The position numbers and the translations under genes are program-made. DNA of 64,000 bases from Platycnemis pennipes (Eukaryota; Arthropoda; Insecta; Odonata; Platycnemididae). The stretch lies in the NCBI GenBank assembly GCA_933228895.1, contig OW121853.1, positions 5,338,494 through 5,402,493 of the forward strand, given 5' to 3'. How positions within the stretch are numbered: position 1 is the first letter of the stretch; each line of letters starts with the position of its first letter. Shown piece by piece: positions 1 through 10,970 of this stretch. Below the pieces are notes generated by a model. That model worked only from the letters and a program-made list of their open reading frames with translations. It did no database searches and was not told the origin of the DNA.

Positions 1-315
1 ATCCCGTCACCACAGCACCAAGTGAACGAGCATTTCAACACCAAAGACGAGGACAAACTCATTTCCCTCGTGCAGACACAAAGACCTCAGCATTTTATTC
101 ATACCATGACATATTTAGACTTCATCCACTCCCTCCCATTACTGCCACAGAATCAGCAAAACACAACATGGAACGTTTTTCTCCATTTGCTGACTGACTT
201 GATCCCCACTAGGCATGGGTTGTCAAAGGACATCCTCACATTCCTCTTTGCTCTCTTCACTACTGGGTCCATTGAATTCGAGCCACTGGGTTTTCAGAGG
301 CAAATGAATCATTAA
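1..315 (+). other. Unidentified open frame running in from the left edge
   Basis: A frame open from base 1 to a stop at 313-315 encodes about 104 residues with a mixed hydrophobic/polar composition (for example LDFIHSLPLLPQ and LTDLIPTRHGLSKDI). No ATG precedes the first residues, so if real it is the end of something that starts left of the window. I recognise no family. It could be TE debris. The rest of 316-1128 shows nothing I can support. Confidence 0.2.
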
Positions 316-1126
316 CACATCTCTGTGCAAAATTCCCGTCTTTCAATGAGAATTTTCCGACTTCATTGCAGTGCTAGTCATCAAAACCTTCTGCAAATTC
401 AGCATTGCAAGCTGGAGCAGCCCCTAGGACTAGCAAATTGCATACATCCCACCTGGCCTTCAACCAAAAACACCTCTGAATTCATTGCATTCTTCCAAGC
501 GTGTGATTCTTAAGGGGGAAACAAGGAGGCATTGGATCACGGGGAGCTTACGTCATGGCCTAGTTGTCTTCATCTACGGAGGTTGCCCCCCTACTTCACT
601 GACTTCATCGAAACTTTGGTAGAATTCTAGAATCTGCGACGAGAGTGATAAAGAGAACAAGAATTTTTCCTCGGCAAAGCAATGCAGTGAAGTGAGCAGT
701 GAGCTTTGAATCTGAGCAAGTGTGTGTATACTTGTACAAGTAAGCCTCTCACGACCACCATTCATGATGAAATACTTCAGTAATTTCCCTGGGTGTGTCA
801 ATTCCAATGCTTTTCCCGAATATTTTTTTCAAATATTCAAGACAACTACGCTGGTAATCAGCCATTATTCACAGGATGATGGATTTTCAATACAATGTCA
901 TTCAAAATGAATGCAGAGACTTAGACAACACTGTTATTGTGTATGTGAAGTGATGAGCAGAAACACAATGGATCATATTTCTTTATTAGGTGTTTTTCTG
1001 TACTTATTGCCTTTTGATTACTAATTTACTTTTATACTACCAATGAGTTCAAAAGAAATCTGCTCGGGAGATCCCTCTTCAATTGAAGCACTTTAGCACT
1101 GTTTGGCATTTCCAAAACCCATCCAG

Positions 1127-1742
1127 ATAGATTCGGAGTGAAGATATTTTCACAATGGGGGCGTTTATCATATTTTTTTTATTGCCGAATATGATAGAGT
1201 TTGTAAAATAAAATGACCCGTTTTTTTCCCTTTTTTGATCCGTCAATTATTTCTCGAGTTTTAGCGGCGAAAAACTGATGTTTTTAACCTTTTCGGAAAA
1301 GTGGGCGTGGTGCAACCTCTGACGTATATCGACTTCGTCCAATCACAACTGAGCCCGCGAAGCTACTTTGCCTTATCGCAATGGGGGGGCACACAGCTGA
1401 CTCCGCCAATAGAAGCAATTGCGACAGGCTCTGTGCGAGAAGACCTTCTGAGAACCCCCTCTGCACTCCCTTCCCTTCCCATAAGAGCAGTCAAGGACGG
1501 GAGGAAAATGACGACAATGTTATCACAGCAGCAACGGTGGGCATCACCTTTTGCTTATTTTAACTTTTGATTTATAAGTGAATGGTTGTGGTTAGAAGAT
1601 TAATTTTTTCACTTAAATTCTTTTTTCGTTTCCATCTTATGATTTCAAAGCACAAAATTGCGATTTTGGTTCCGAGTAAATGCCCCCATTAAAATAAGAG
1701 ATTTGGAGAAAATAGATTTGGAGTGAAGATATTTTCACAATT
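1127..1742 (+). repeat. Direct repeat flanking 533-bp element copy 1
   Basis: GGAGTGAAGATATTTTCACA with neighbouring bases occurs just before the element (about 1128-1155) and again about 25 bp after its end (about 1713-1740); the ~28-bp units differ at about one base. This is far longer than a usual target duplication. Confidence 0.7.
1156..1688 (+). mobile_element. 533-bp non-autonomous inverted-repeat element, copy 1
   Basis: Starts TGGGGGCGTTTA and ends TAAATGCCCCCA, a 12-bp TIR with one mismatch. The interior includes GTGGGCGTGGTGCAACCTCT and an apparent reading frame that is just the repeat. Copies occur at 54575-55107 (same orientation, same length) and 34277-34809 (inverted). No transposase-like coding is visible, so it is probably a MITE (miniature inverted-repeat element). 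The superfamily is not assigned because the target duplication is unclear. Confidence 0.75.
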
Positions 1743-2376
1743 AATATAAGTTAAAATGACTTCCACAGTTTTTTAAAACATTCACATTTGGTTTTCAACG
1801 TCAAGCAGGAATGTAATTGTGTGGAGTCCAGGGGGGAGAGGGCTGTTGTAAATTCTTTACGTAGGGGGAGGAGTAGAGGGATGGGGGAGCAGAGTCACGA
1901 GGAGAGAGGGGGGGTTGCAGTGGGTAACAGTGGACACATAGGGAGGAAACATGACGTCACTGAGAGGAGGTTCTGCTTTCCCTGAAGGCCGATCTGCAGT
2001 TCCGCAGCGTCCATCCTCTGTGAAATGGAGTGATTCTAGTGCAAAGCCACTGCGATGGCACGTATATTTTCACAAGATAACGGAAGTGATGTGCTTCTCA
2101 AAGAAATTTAGGCAAAGCTGAATTTAATATTAGGAGAACATAACCCAAATATACCCCACCTCATGAATTACAAGATATAAGGAAAGTTCTTTCCATTCCT
2201 TCTAATCATGATTTCAGGCTTGGGAAACATGAACTTTTTTAAATTTGATTAGTCGAGCCCACGGTGCAAAGAATCCTATTGAAGAGTAAACCAAGTAAAT
2301 TTTCCCTTACAGTGACAGAGTGGTGCTGGCAAAAGCCACTCATTTTGTTAGAATACTCTTGTATTCGACAAGGCAT
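1743..2376. other. Gene-free stretch
   Basis: Contains a G/A-rich block at about 1828-1925 (runs of GGGAG). No gene, splice-bounded exon or TE domain is recognised. Confidence 0.5.
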
Positions 2377-3019
2377 ATGGGTCATTCCACCTCAATTCAA
2401 CAAACGTTTGTCCCTTAGGGTGTCAGATTTTGATAAAAATTGGTGTACGGGAACAAAATCAACTCATACTGAATATCCTCAAACAGTTTTGTGAAAAAAA
2501 ATTTTTTGAGCGAATTATACATGTTTTAATTTTTTCGCATTTTTAGCAAAAATCCAAGCCTTAAATCATTATTAACACTTATATATCCGCTTGTAATTGT
2601 CATACAGCAATGATTAATAGCTCTTTTTAAAGCTAAATCTTAATGAATGCAAATATATAACTAAAAAATTATTTTCTTCTAAACCCTATTGTTGTTAATT
2701 ACTAATGTTTAAAAAATTGTTAATAAACTTTTCTCAAATACTCCACCTCAGAATCGGCCGAAACTTTTTTTCCGTAATCTAAACATACCCGGCTAACTAT
2801 TCCAAAAATAAAATTTAGTGGCAATTCATAAATGCGTTTTTTATAAATATTTAAACATTTACCATTTGCTCTCGCGAGGCCCGTCGGCTCCCCCATTTGG
2901 AATACACGCAGCAGACACGCGATGCAAGCCTAAACATTTCCTAATTGCTCAAGGTCGTGACTATATGAGATAAAAATATATTATAAACTATAAATGTTAA
3001 CAACAATTGTTATTTGTTC
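2377..3019 (+). repeat. Left arm of the long-TIR element
   Basis: Starts ATGGGTCATTCC and ends near AACAATTGTTATTTGTTC. It contains A/T-rich sequence and one GC-rich island (about 2872-2935). Reverse complement of 4584-5226. Confidence 0.88.
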
Positions 3020-3976
3020 TGTTAAATGGATGTTTGCAGAGAAATTTACGATTGAGCCCCACGTAAGTTTCCAGGCGGATTAACTTTTATTTGAGCTAAA
3101 AATCTGTGACAATTAATATGAAACAACTTTTTAAGAATCTTCAAGTATAATTCATTGATGAAATGAAATGAAAATAAATTACAATTATGGATTTTTTGCA
3201 TCATTTGTTCAAGCAGAAAAATTTCTTCGTTTTTGCTATCTCACTCTTTTTATCTCTATAGAAAAATTGACTGCAAACTCCAATTTTAGTGTCCAAATAT
3301 TTTTTATCCATGCAAAAACATTTCATTTTCAATTCAAGTCGAGAGCCTAAAGCTGTGGCTTTTCGTGCATTGAGACGTTTTCCGTAAACGTAGCTCTCTC
3401 TAAAAAGAAATATTTTATGGCACCTACAGATTAGGGCAAGAGGGTAAAAGCCTTTCCACTTCCTTTCAGAACCCTATTATTATGACCCCGTTGGTGGCCA
3501 ATTCTGCCCATTGCGGTATGTGCCTAAACGCTTGAAGGAAGACCATCTAGCTGCATATCTTTTTGTTGACAGCCGCGTGTATTCACCGAAGAAGTCTCAG
3601 TTTGTTTTGGTCTGTCAGCACGTGTGCATCTCCTTATTCAAGAGCTGTCTGCCTTCTCTTTTTTCTCGTACATAGCTTTTTTAACTAATTGTCAAAATTG
3701 TGTCAAAATTTGCTCCATCGGCGTAGTGAGAGGAGGAAAGTGTTCGCGAGACAGTGTCTTTAAATGTATCGAAGAGATCTGCAGCTCATCGAGGATAGAA
3801 GTGATGTTAAAGTGGAAACAGCGTGCGTTAACAATGAAAAATCGTTTCTTGCCTTATATTCAAAGCGTCAAAAACTGTGTTGTTATCCAGTTATACTGCA
3901 TTGCATTATCCGAGGTGCTAATTGAAATAAAATTACTGCCAAATATTACAAATCAAAAATTTTCAGCACTAGAGCG

Positions 3977-4586
3977 ATGTTTTTGTGCGAGGGCAGAAAA
4001 TTGTGTCGTCAGTGCAGAGTGTTTCTGAACAAGGGAGTCGCGAAAGGTGACATGCCAAGGTCTCTCATCAGTCATCAAGAAGACGTTCCTGAGCAGCTTG
4101 TGGCTGCAGAAGCAGTACTGTCACAATCGGGGCCTTCTGGTTTGCAATTTGCGGAGGCTCATGTATCGCTACCTATAAACAACTCCAGCAATGACAGTGA
4201 CTCACAAGGAGAGAGCGATGGTGCACCTTATTCACCTCGTCAATCTGTGCTAGAAACAATCAACCTGAGTTTATCCGAAATCGGTACATCACCAGTAAAT
4301 AGAAAAAAATTGAGAAGTAGAAAATACTCTTAAAGAAAAAATACATAAAATTACTTCTCTTTATCGAAGAGCAATCGGAATAGTATGGGGAAAAGCAAAA
4401 ACTTCTTTCGGCCCATAAGAGTTAGTAGGGTGTGAAATGCTAAGTCAACTCAAGGAAAAATTTGCTGAAACTAATTCCTACAGTGAAAAAATTTAAGTCC
4501 TGTCTACACTGCCTAAAAGCTGGAGTGTGGCAAACATTCAAGAGAAATTTGGATCAACTCAATATTTAGCTCAAAAAGTGAAAGAA
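3977..4586 (+). pseudogene. Truncated TE-borne gene with LPKSWS-type domain
   Basis: An open frame at 3977-4333 encodes a Cys-containing start (FLCEGRKLCRQCRVFLNKGV) followed by a Ser/Asp/Glu-rich stretch ending SLSEIGTSPVNRKKLRS. After frame breaks, 4438-4586 reads QLKEKFAETNSYSEKI, a stop, and then LSTLPKSWSVANIQEKFG. From memory this arrangement (Cys motif, 'SLxxIGxSPxxxKKL', then 'LxLLPKSWSxxKIxxEFG') is that of a large group of uncharacterised cnidarian and arthropod proteins of probable TE origin, which normally continue for several hundred more residues. The copy has stops and frame shifts and is cut off by the right TIR arm, so it is a relic. No catalytic triad is visible. Confidence 0.55.
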
Positions 4587-5226
4587 CAAATAACAATTGT
4601 TGTTAACATTTATAGTTTATAAATTATTTTTTCTCATATAGCCATGACCTTGAGCAATTAGGAAATGTTTAGACTTGCATCGCGTGTCTGCTGCATGTAT
4701 TCCAAATGGGGGAGCCGACTGGCCTGGCGAGAGAAAATGGTAAATGTTTAAATATTTATAAAAAACGCATTTATGAATTGCCACTAAATTTTATTTTTGG
4801 AATAGTTAGCCGGGTATGTTTAGATTACGGAAAAAAAGTTTCGGCCGATTCTGAGGTGGAGTATTTGAGAAAAGTTTATTAACAATTTTTTAAACATTAG
4901 TAATTAACAACAATAGGGTTTAGAAGAAAATAATTTTTTAGTTATATATTTGCATTCAATAAAGATTTAGCTTTAAAAAGAGCTATTAATCATTGCTGTA
5001 TGACAATTACAAGCGGATATATAAGTGTTAATAATGATTTAAGGCTTGGATTTTTGCTAAAAATGCGAAAAAATTAAAACATGTATAATTCGCTCAAAAA
5101 ATTTTTTTTCACAAAACTGTTTGAGGATATTCAGTATGAGTTGATTTTGTTCCCGTACACCAATTTTTATCAAAATCTGACACCCTAAGGGACAAACGTT
5201 TGTTGAATTGAGGTGGAATGACCCAT
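4584..5226 (-). repeat. Right arm of the long-TIR element
   Basis: Reverse complement of 2377-3019, with a few substitutions and a small difference in the GC-rich island (about 4690-4735). It cuts the internal reading frame at its left border near 4584. Confidence 0.88.
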
Positions 5227-5280
5227 TATCGCATTATGGGGCTTCAGTGATCTTCCCTCCAGAATTTGTAATGCAAAGAC

Positions 5281-5582
5281 TTGTTGTCAGTGTTTTACAG
5301 TGGAAATTTTACTCAAGCCATTTTTAAATTGTTGAAATTGGGGCAATCATGGCTGTTGAATAAAGGGAAACTCTGTTCATAGAGCTCACTCGCATGCAAA
5401 ATTAACAACTGTTTCCATCCAACATCCAAAATGGATATTTAAGGGGTTAAAGTGCAACAAGTAAATCCAGTGAATGATCAACTAATGTGACACCAATTAA
5501 ACAATGTGACTCAACACTCCCCAATTTCAACAATTTAAAAATGGCTTGAGTAAAATTTCCACTGTAAAACACTGACAACAAT
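5281..5582. repeat. Inverted repeat, ~63-bp arms
   Basis: TTGTTGTCAGTGTTTTACAG at 5281 begins an arm running to about 5343 whose reverse complement spans about 5519-5582. The ~175-bp spacer contains no recognised gene. It lies just right of the long-TIR element. Bases 5583-6078 contain no supported feature. Confidence 0.85.
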
Positions 5583-6078
5583 AGAAGAAGATTCTGAGAA
5601 AAAATTCAAACATTTCCAGGAATGAATCCTTAATATAAGAGGAAATATATTCAAGGCGAGTTCTTCTGACGTGCAAAAGGTAAACAGATTTGATACAAAT
5701 ATTTTCAGAAAGATTTTCGGTCAGGAGGGAGATTGCTGATTGGAAGGCTCCTGGCTGCTGAGGCAAGGTGAAAATGAATGTATTACTACTACAGCCTTTT
5801 CCAAAAAATAATGACCAAATTACCACCCAAGGTGAAAACTGACAGCTTTCTCCTTGATATCACTGGCCGTAAAACAATTAGAATCGTGAATACCTCGACA
5901 GAAAACCTCTGCATTTCATTAATTATTAATTATCAGTCTCTCCCACCAAGGGCACCAAAACATAATCCAATAGAGTAGCAAGCCAGTGTCCTTGTCTCCT
6001 TTACAATCCAGTTATGCTGCAAGATAACGTCAAGAGCTAGAGGGAGCTAACGAGGTCACTCGAGAGCCATTAACACAC

Positions 6079-6239
6079 CGTATATGAGAGCAGCAAGGTC
6101 CTGGCCAGAGGGTACCTCCGCAGGAATATTCCAATGCGAACGCCAACTGCATCCAGGCTGGAGTAAGCCCGCTTCACCCTGCGAGCCACCACCGTGTCAA
6201 ACGGAGACTCCATGAGGAAGGAGGGGATCCGCGCCTTCA
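6079..6239 (-). CDS. Golgin84: Golgin-84 exon 10, pre-anchor signature and first half of membrane anchor
   Basis: The acceptor is GTCATTCCAG|TGAAGG. It encodes VKARIPSFLMES, then RRVKRAYSSLDAVGVRIGIF and LRRYPLARTLLLSYT. The IRxGIFLRRYPxAR block is the golgin-84 C-terminal signature preceding the single membrane segment. In other species the membrane segment continues for about 15 more residues (usually through a His-Leu-Trp-containing stretch). Here ACG|GTGTGTTAA can be a splice donor, or translation reads two more codons to TAA at 6072-6070. A donor is preferred because the anchor would otherwise be too short. No matching terminal exon was found between 1 and 6078. Confidence 0.88.
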
Positions 6240-6879
6240 CTGGAATGACAAACAATTGGCTACTCAGTCGGGGGGAAGTGCATCCAGGGCACTCTTAGGA
6301 CACTTGAGAGAAGCAGACTTGGGGAGCCTGCGCCACCCTTTCTTCAACGTCAAACACTCAAACCCACTCAGCCAACTCTTGCCTGACCCTTGAAAGACCC
6401 TGGGTGACTTTTTCTTTCAGTATAAATGTTCGAGATCTCCAATATTGAATACTTTGTAGGATTTGAGGTATTCAAGTCTTTGGGTGGTATTCGCACATCC
6501 CTAATTTCCATTCGTAAGAACTACTCATTACACAGTGCTTCCACCTAACTTTTCTGGCTGATGCCTGTCCTTAATTTCGGATGAAAATTATTTGGAAAAT
6601 TAGAAAAACAGAGTGGCTCTAATGAACTGTGAGAGCATATTACCATGACTTAACTTTCAAGGTACACTATTCAGTGAAGTAACCAAAATATAACTACATG
6701 AATAATGAGCTACAATCTTATTTTTAATGAATTCAGGTCACTATAATCTCTTGAGAAGTAAATACTGCAGCAAAATTAAAAGGTAAATTACAACTAGAGC
6801 AAAATGATTCCTGGCATGCAACAAGGATCATCAAGAATAGCATGTATTCTGAGTGTTGCTTGAGCGATGCTTTGCTTAC
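6240..6879 (-). other. Golgin-84 intron 9, no other feature
   Basis: A short intron between exons 9 and 10; no TE or RNA gene recognised. Confidence 0.7.
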
Positions 6880-6958
6880 CGTCATCAGTGTCATTCTGAC
6901 CAGGCATGGAGCTGCTTGCACCTTGTGCCAGGTGAGCAATGGCATCTCGGTACAGGTG
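6880..6958 (-). CDS. Golgin84: Golgin-84 exon 9, linker
   Basis: A small 79-nt exon between TTTTTCTGCAG| and |GTAAGC. It encodes HLYRDAIAHLAQGASSSMPG and ends QNDTDD; the phase-1 end is completed by TG of exon 10 (valine). Position and Ser/Gly composition match the flexible Gly/Ser/Asn linker between rod and membrane anchor in vertebrate golgin-84. Phase consistency on both sides supports it despite low complexity. Confidence 0.82.
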
Positions 6959-8958
6959 CTGCAGAAAAAGAAGGCAGGAAACCAATCAGCCAATGAATGC
7001 CAAGTGTTAATGCCAGACATATCAACGATCGTTCCATAAATATATCATTCCCAAAAGCACTATTCATCCTATTTTATTTAGAAGAAAATTTTCCATAACT
7101 TAGAGATTTTAAGCAAATGGCACACAGCCTTTTTGCACAGGTCAACTAATAGGATAAGGTGTGTTTCTGGCCTGTGGCTCACAGTTGACAATTCTGCAGT
7201 CATCTCTCACTTTCATGAGTGGGGTACCAATTTCATGGCAGCTATAAACATGCCATTTATTTGCCTCCGAAGTAAAGGAATCACTTGGTAAAAAGAAAGG
7301 AAGCGCTCCAATAGGCCCATAATATGGTGCAAGAGCTTGCATTCCGGTTGTGTGATCCTCAGTGTCAGCCATCCATTAAGGACTCTCCGCACGCAGCCTT
7401 GCCTCAGCTGGGCACACTCAAAGACAACCCCACACACCTTAAGCCACGGCTGCGTGTTTTCACTGCTGCTTCGTTTCAAGATACCACTAATGAGACCCAC
7501 ACATGAATGCAACCCATCAAATAAGTACCACGAACTTTATTTTCCATACGTCTTCGGATTATAAGAGGCTATTGTACTGACCCATGACATTTCATGAATG
7601 TATCTTCAAAAATGGCCTTCAGAATCTCATTTTCGCAATTTTTTCCAAGCCACTTACTGTGCCTCCCAATTTCTGCTAAAAAGTTTCTTTACTCCCGCAC
7701 CCTTATAACACCCCTGTCACTAATTATCACCTTTCACGCTCTTTTCCCACTTTCCCCATACTCCTCCACACCTCAAAGCTTTAATAATTATTTTTGATTT
7801 AAAATGTGCAATGAGGGGAGAAAACGAGTGGCACAGTGGTCTTTTGGAACACTTTATTCCAAAGGACAATTACGAGAACACCATGCAATGCAAAACACAT
7901 AGGGTAGCGAACTACGCTTAACGTGAGCGACACCCTGACACAGACAGACTGACTCAAGGTGACTGACTAGGCAGGCTGAAGCATGCCATAAACCCTGGAC
8001 TATTCGTTTTGCCAACTGCAGAGCACTTTCCCACCAATTGCACACCGGGATGTATGAGAAATTGCCATTCCAAAAACAGCAATACTTCATTCCAGGGTTG
8101 GGGCAGGGATTCGAAGATTCGGTCGAATCCTATCGAATCCATGGATTCCAGATTCGATCGAATCCAAAGATTCAATGGAATCAATGGATTAAAGATTTGA
8201 ATATCAGTCGTGCGGATTCTATGTACCAGTGGCAGAGAACTACAGTAAGTCCTCTACTTACGCAGATCCGAGTTACACAGATTCAGAGTTACGCAGATGT
8301 TCAGTTAGGCCGGTGACATGCTTGAGTTTCTCCGCATTTTTGTTGCCACAACAGATTTAACTGTGCGACGACCCGTGACTAACTGTCAAGCGCATAAGAG
8401 TGGATGCCAAACTACGGGTGTTCAGAACGCCAACTCTAGTTTAAGACATTACATAATTCGAAAGGTGATATTTGATCATTGTGATGGTGAAAAAGTCTGA
8501 TGTGATCAGGCATCAACATCTTTTTTCCGCATAGTTTGACCTTCCCGCATAAGTCGACGCGTAGTTAATGATCTACTCCATAGATGACACCTGTTGTCCA
8601 TTACAGCAGAAAAAAAGAAGTAAAAGTGGAAACACCACAATCTTAACAAAGGAAGAAAAATATCTCCAAAGCTGTACTCTTAAAGGGGGGGAGAGAGGGG
8701 GAAGGACGGAGTGTATACAAAGTATGGGAGCTCTCAATCACATTTAAAAAAATCAAAAGCATACAAAGAAATTTAAATGGCAGTAGATGACACATTCCGA
8801 CACTCACTCACAAGGTTACAATGGCACATTCGCACAGGGGAACTCCCCCAAAGTGACATTTACAACAGAAGAAGCATACGAGATCACACCCAATTTCAAT
8901 CCAATCCTGTGTCAAACCCCTTCACAGGAACAACCCCCAAAAGTCAGCACACACTCAC
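6959..8958 (-). other. Golgin-84 intron 8
   Basis: Holds an unidentified minus-strand open frame at 7213-7512 (99 codons, no recognised motif, probably repeat debris) and the hAT-like tract at 8093-8205. Nothing else is supported. Confidence 0.5.
8093..8205 (+). mobile_element. hAT-like terminus with GATTCGAATC-word tract
   Basis: CAGGGTTGGGGCAGG at 8093 resembles hAT terminal repeats (CAGGGxTGGGCA type). It is followed by a dense array of GATTCGA/TCGAATC words to about 8205. The opposite end was not found, so extent and identity are uncertain. Confidence 0.4.
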
Positions 8959-9225
8959 GTCTGTCTTCTCGAGCTGCAGGCGCAAGGCATTCCGCTCAGC
9001 CGTCAGCGACTCCACTCGGATCTGTTTCTCGATGAGGGTCGACGTCAGCGCTGCAAGGCGCTCACTGACACTGTCGTCTGCCGCATCCAAAGCCGTGCCC
9101 CTCGCCTGCTGCCAACCGCGCTTTGCTCCACTCTTGTGCTCCTCCTGCTCCTCCTGCAGCTTCCGGCGCAGCTCCACCTCCGCCTGACGGAGCCTCTCCA
9201 CCTCGGCCCTCACACTCCTCAACTC
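8959..9225 (-). CDS. Golgin84: Golgin-84 exon 8, C-terminal coiled coil
   Basis: The acceptor is GAGCGCAG|GAGTTG and the donor is ACAGAC|GTGAGTG; 267 nt, 89 codons, phase 0 both sides. It encodes ELRSVRAEVERLRQAEVEL, a basic hinge (KSGAKRGWQQ) and SERLAALTSTLIEKQIRVES with LTAERNALRLQLEK. The L(T)xTLIxKQxxxESLxxEKN-type block is the best conserved part of the golgin-84 rod and identifies the family. Confidence 0.95.
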
Positions 9226-10670
9226 CTGCGCTCTCGTGGACAAGGGGGTCAAACTCACCACAAAGCAATGCCAATTGCTTAAAGAGTTATTAAGTCAAAT
9301 GGTGTTGCTAATGGGAACATCAAATACACATACCTACGTTCTTGGTGTATTTCCCATGCATTACACAAAAATATTTATTTTGGGAAATTTGCCCAGAGCA
9401 CAAAATTTTAAAGTCACGATTTAAATCAAATTTTAACTTGTTTTAAATATTCGAATACATGATCAAATAATTTTACTTCAAATTATCACATACTGAATAA
9501 ACTCATAAACAAGTAGTTTTTTCCCCTCAAACTGTGTCAGAAGTGAGGGTATGAATTTCACACAAATTCCAATCAACTGGATATCATGCCATCTCTGAAC
9601 GCCAAGACATCAGTCATTTTCCTGACATCCTTCATAGGACCACAATAAGAAACAGAGCGAAGAATAAAGAATGAGGGAATGGGACAGTCTGCCAGCAGTT
9701 CAAGGTCATAAAACTTTCTTTCTCTGGCACAGCGATCAATACAGATTTTAGAATCAAAAAAGTGACCGTGTGCAATATTTTATTGAAAAAAGTGATGACA
9801 CATTGACATTTTCATCTAAAAAGGAGACTAAAAGTGAAAATACAAAGTAGCATAACCTACGGGTAAAATCACCTCTCAGTCAATCTTGATAGCTCTTTAG
9901 AAACATCTATAATGACACTGCATCCACGGGAGAGAAAAAGGCGCAGGAAAGAAAGCTTTGTTTTCAACCCTATTTCCTTTTAGAGCAGGTTTTAAAGAAT
10001 GACACACCAAAGTTCTTGCAACCTCGAGGAATTCCCTGTGGAGATGTGAAGGAGGGTTTCTTCATGCTGTAATGAGCTTATGACTCAAGTGAATATTCTG
10101 GCAGTACATAAAATAATAAATAACACCCCTGATTCCATGGCAAGCTCTTTGAAATAATCTATCATGTAAAGTAAAGGCCTCATCTGAGTGATTTTAGGTT
10201 TAACTTTTGGAATAAGCTTCACAAAAAAATATTCTACCATTTCCAACATTTCAATCAAACATTCAGTAGTAGTTTGCAGCATGAACCCCCTGAATTACAG
10301 AGCACGGGGAAATGCTTCCTCGGAAGATTGAACTTGTCCTGAACCTCAATCACCATTTCCCAGCAAAAAGGCAAATTACTGAAACAAAGGTGTAGAGATA
10401 CTGGCAAGTCTGCTGTATTGTCTCCCAGAAGACATATGTAACCCCTGTGCTAAGTCATTATGAATATTATTTATATTACATGACCCTAAGTCTACAAGAC
10501 CTATCTTCTGTTCAAATTGAACTAAATTGTTTACAATGTGATGCATTGCCTTATTAACATTCGGTCCATCACCATCAAGCAACAAGACTCTTGTGTTCAT
10601 GAACCAAGTCCTTGGTGGTGACTTTTCCTACAGAGAGCATTTCTAGGTCCTCATTCACTGCTCTGTGCTC
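9226..10670. other. Gene-free part of golgin-84 intron 7
   Basis: AT-rich; no TE domain, RNA gene or exon recognised. Confidence 0.5.
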
Positions 10671-10671
10671 A

Positions 10672-10730
10672 GGCACGTAGCCAGAAATTTGCTTGGGGGG
10701 TGGTGGGGCTAAGTCTAGTGTAGCCTAACT
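10672..10730. repeat. Dispersed 'cacgtagcc...ggggg' repeat end
   Basis: CAGGCACGTAGCCAGAAATT followed by a G-rich run has the form of a repeat terminus commonly seen in insect genomes. Only the one end is visible. Confidence 0.3.
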
Positions 10731-10890
10731 TGAAGCAAATCAGTCTTTCCCATTCGGTGCCGACAAATCTCTTCTTTCAGTGCTTTGTATTTACTTTCAC
10801 AGTGCCCTTTCCTATCTCTTCTCACTGGTAAAGTTCACTGTTATGAAGAAGTTAATTTGATCGGGCCCAGAACAGAAGTTCAACACATAC

Positions 10891-10970
10891 AGTGGAGGCT
10901 CGGTATAACGAGTGCTCCCAATGGCTAGGGAATCACTTTCGCGAGTGCTCGTTATATCCAAAGGTGATGG
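10891..10970 (+). mobile_element. pogo/Tigger-like MITE, partial
   Basis: TACAGTGGAGGCTCGGTATA begins a stretch with CGAGTGCTC and CTCGTTATATCC. The CAGT...CTCG.TATAACGA form, with TA at the edge, matches pogo/Tigger (Tc1-mariner) termini. A related copy lies inverted at about 35764-35853. Confidence 0.5.

Larger units (their letters stand above)
2377..5226 (+). mobile_element. 2.85-kb element with ~640-bp terminal inverted repeats
   Basis: Bases 2377 to about 3019 are repeated in reverse complement at about 4584-5226 with only scattered differences. The outermost bases are ATGGGTCATTCCACCTCAAT at the left and the complement at the right; sequence diverges immediately outside. The unique core is about 3020-4583 and carries remains of a protein-coding gene (separate entry). 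Arms this long with a short core suggest a foldback-type or deletion derivative of a DNA transposon. No clear target duplication could be read (left flank ...AAGGC, right flank TATCGC...), so no superfamily is assigned. Confidence 0.85.

Noticed and set aside
1301..1570. Open frame MGVVQPLTYIDF... as a real gene
   Set aside because: The same frame appears in all three 533-bp repeat copies; it is repeat sequence without any domain.
3624..4028. 134-codon open frame in the long-TIR core
   Set aside because: It overlaps in another frame the sequence matching the LPKSWS-type family and has no recognised motif.
7213..7512. 99-codon minus-strand frame as an extra golgin-84 exon
   Set aside because: Exons 8 and 9 already join in phase 0, the frame is not heptad-like, and no splice sites suit it.
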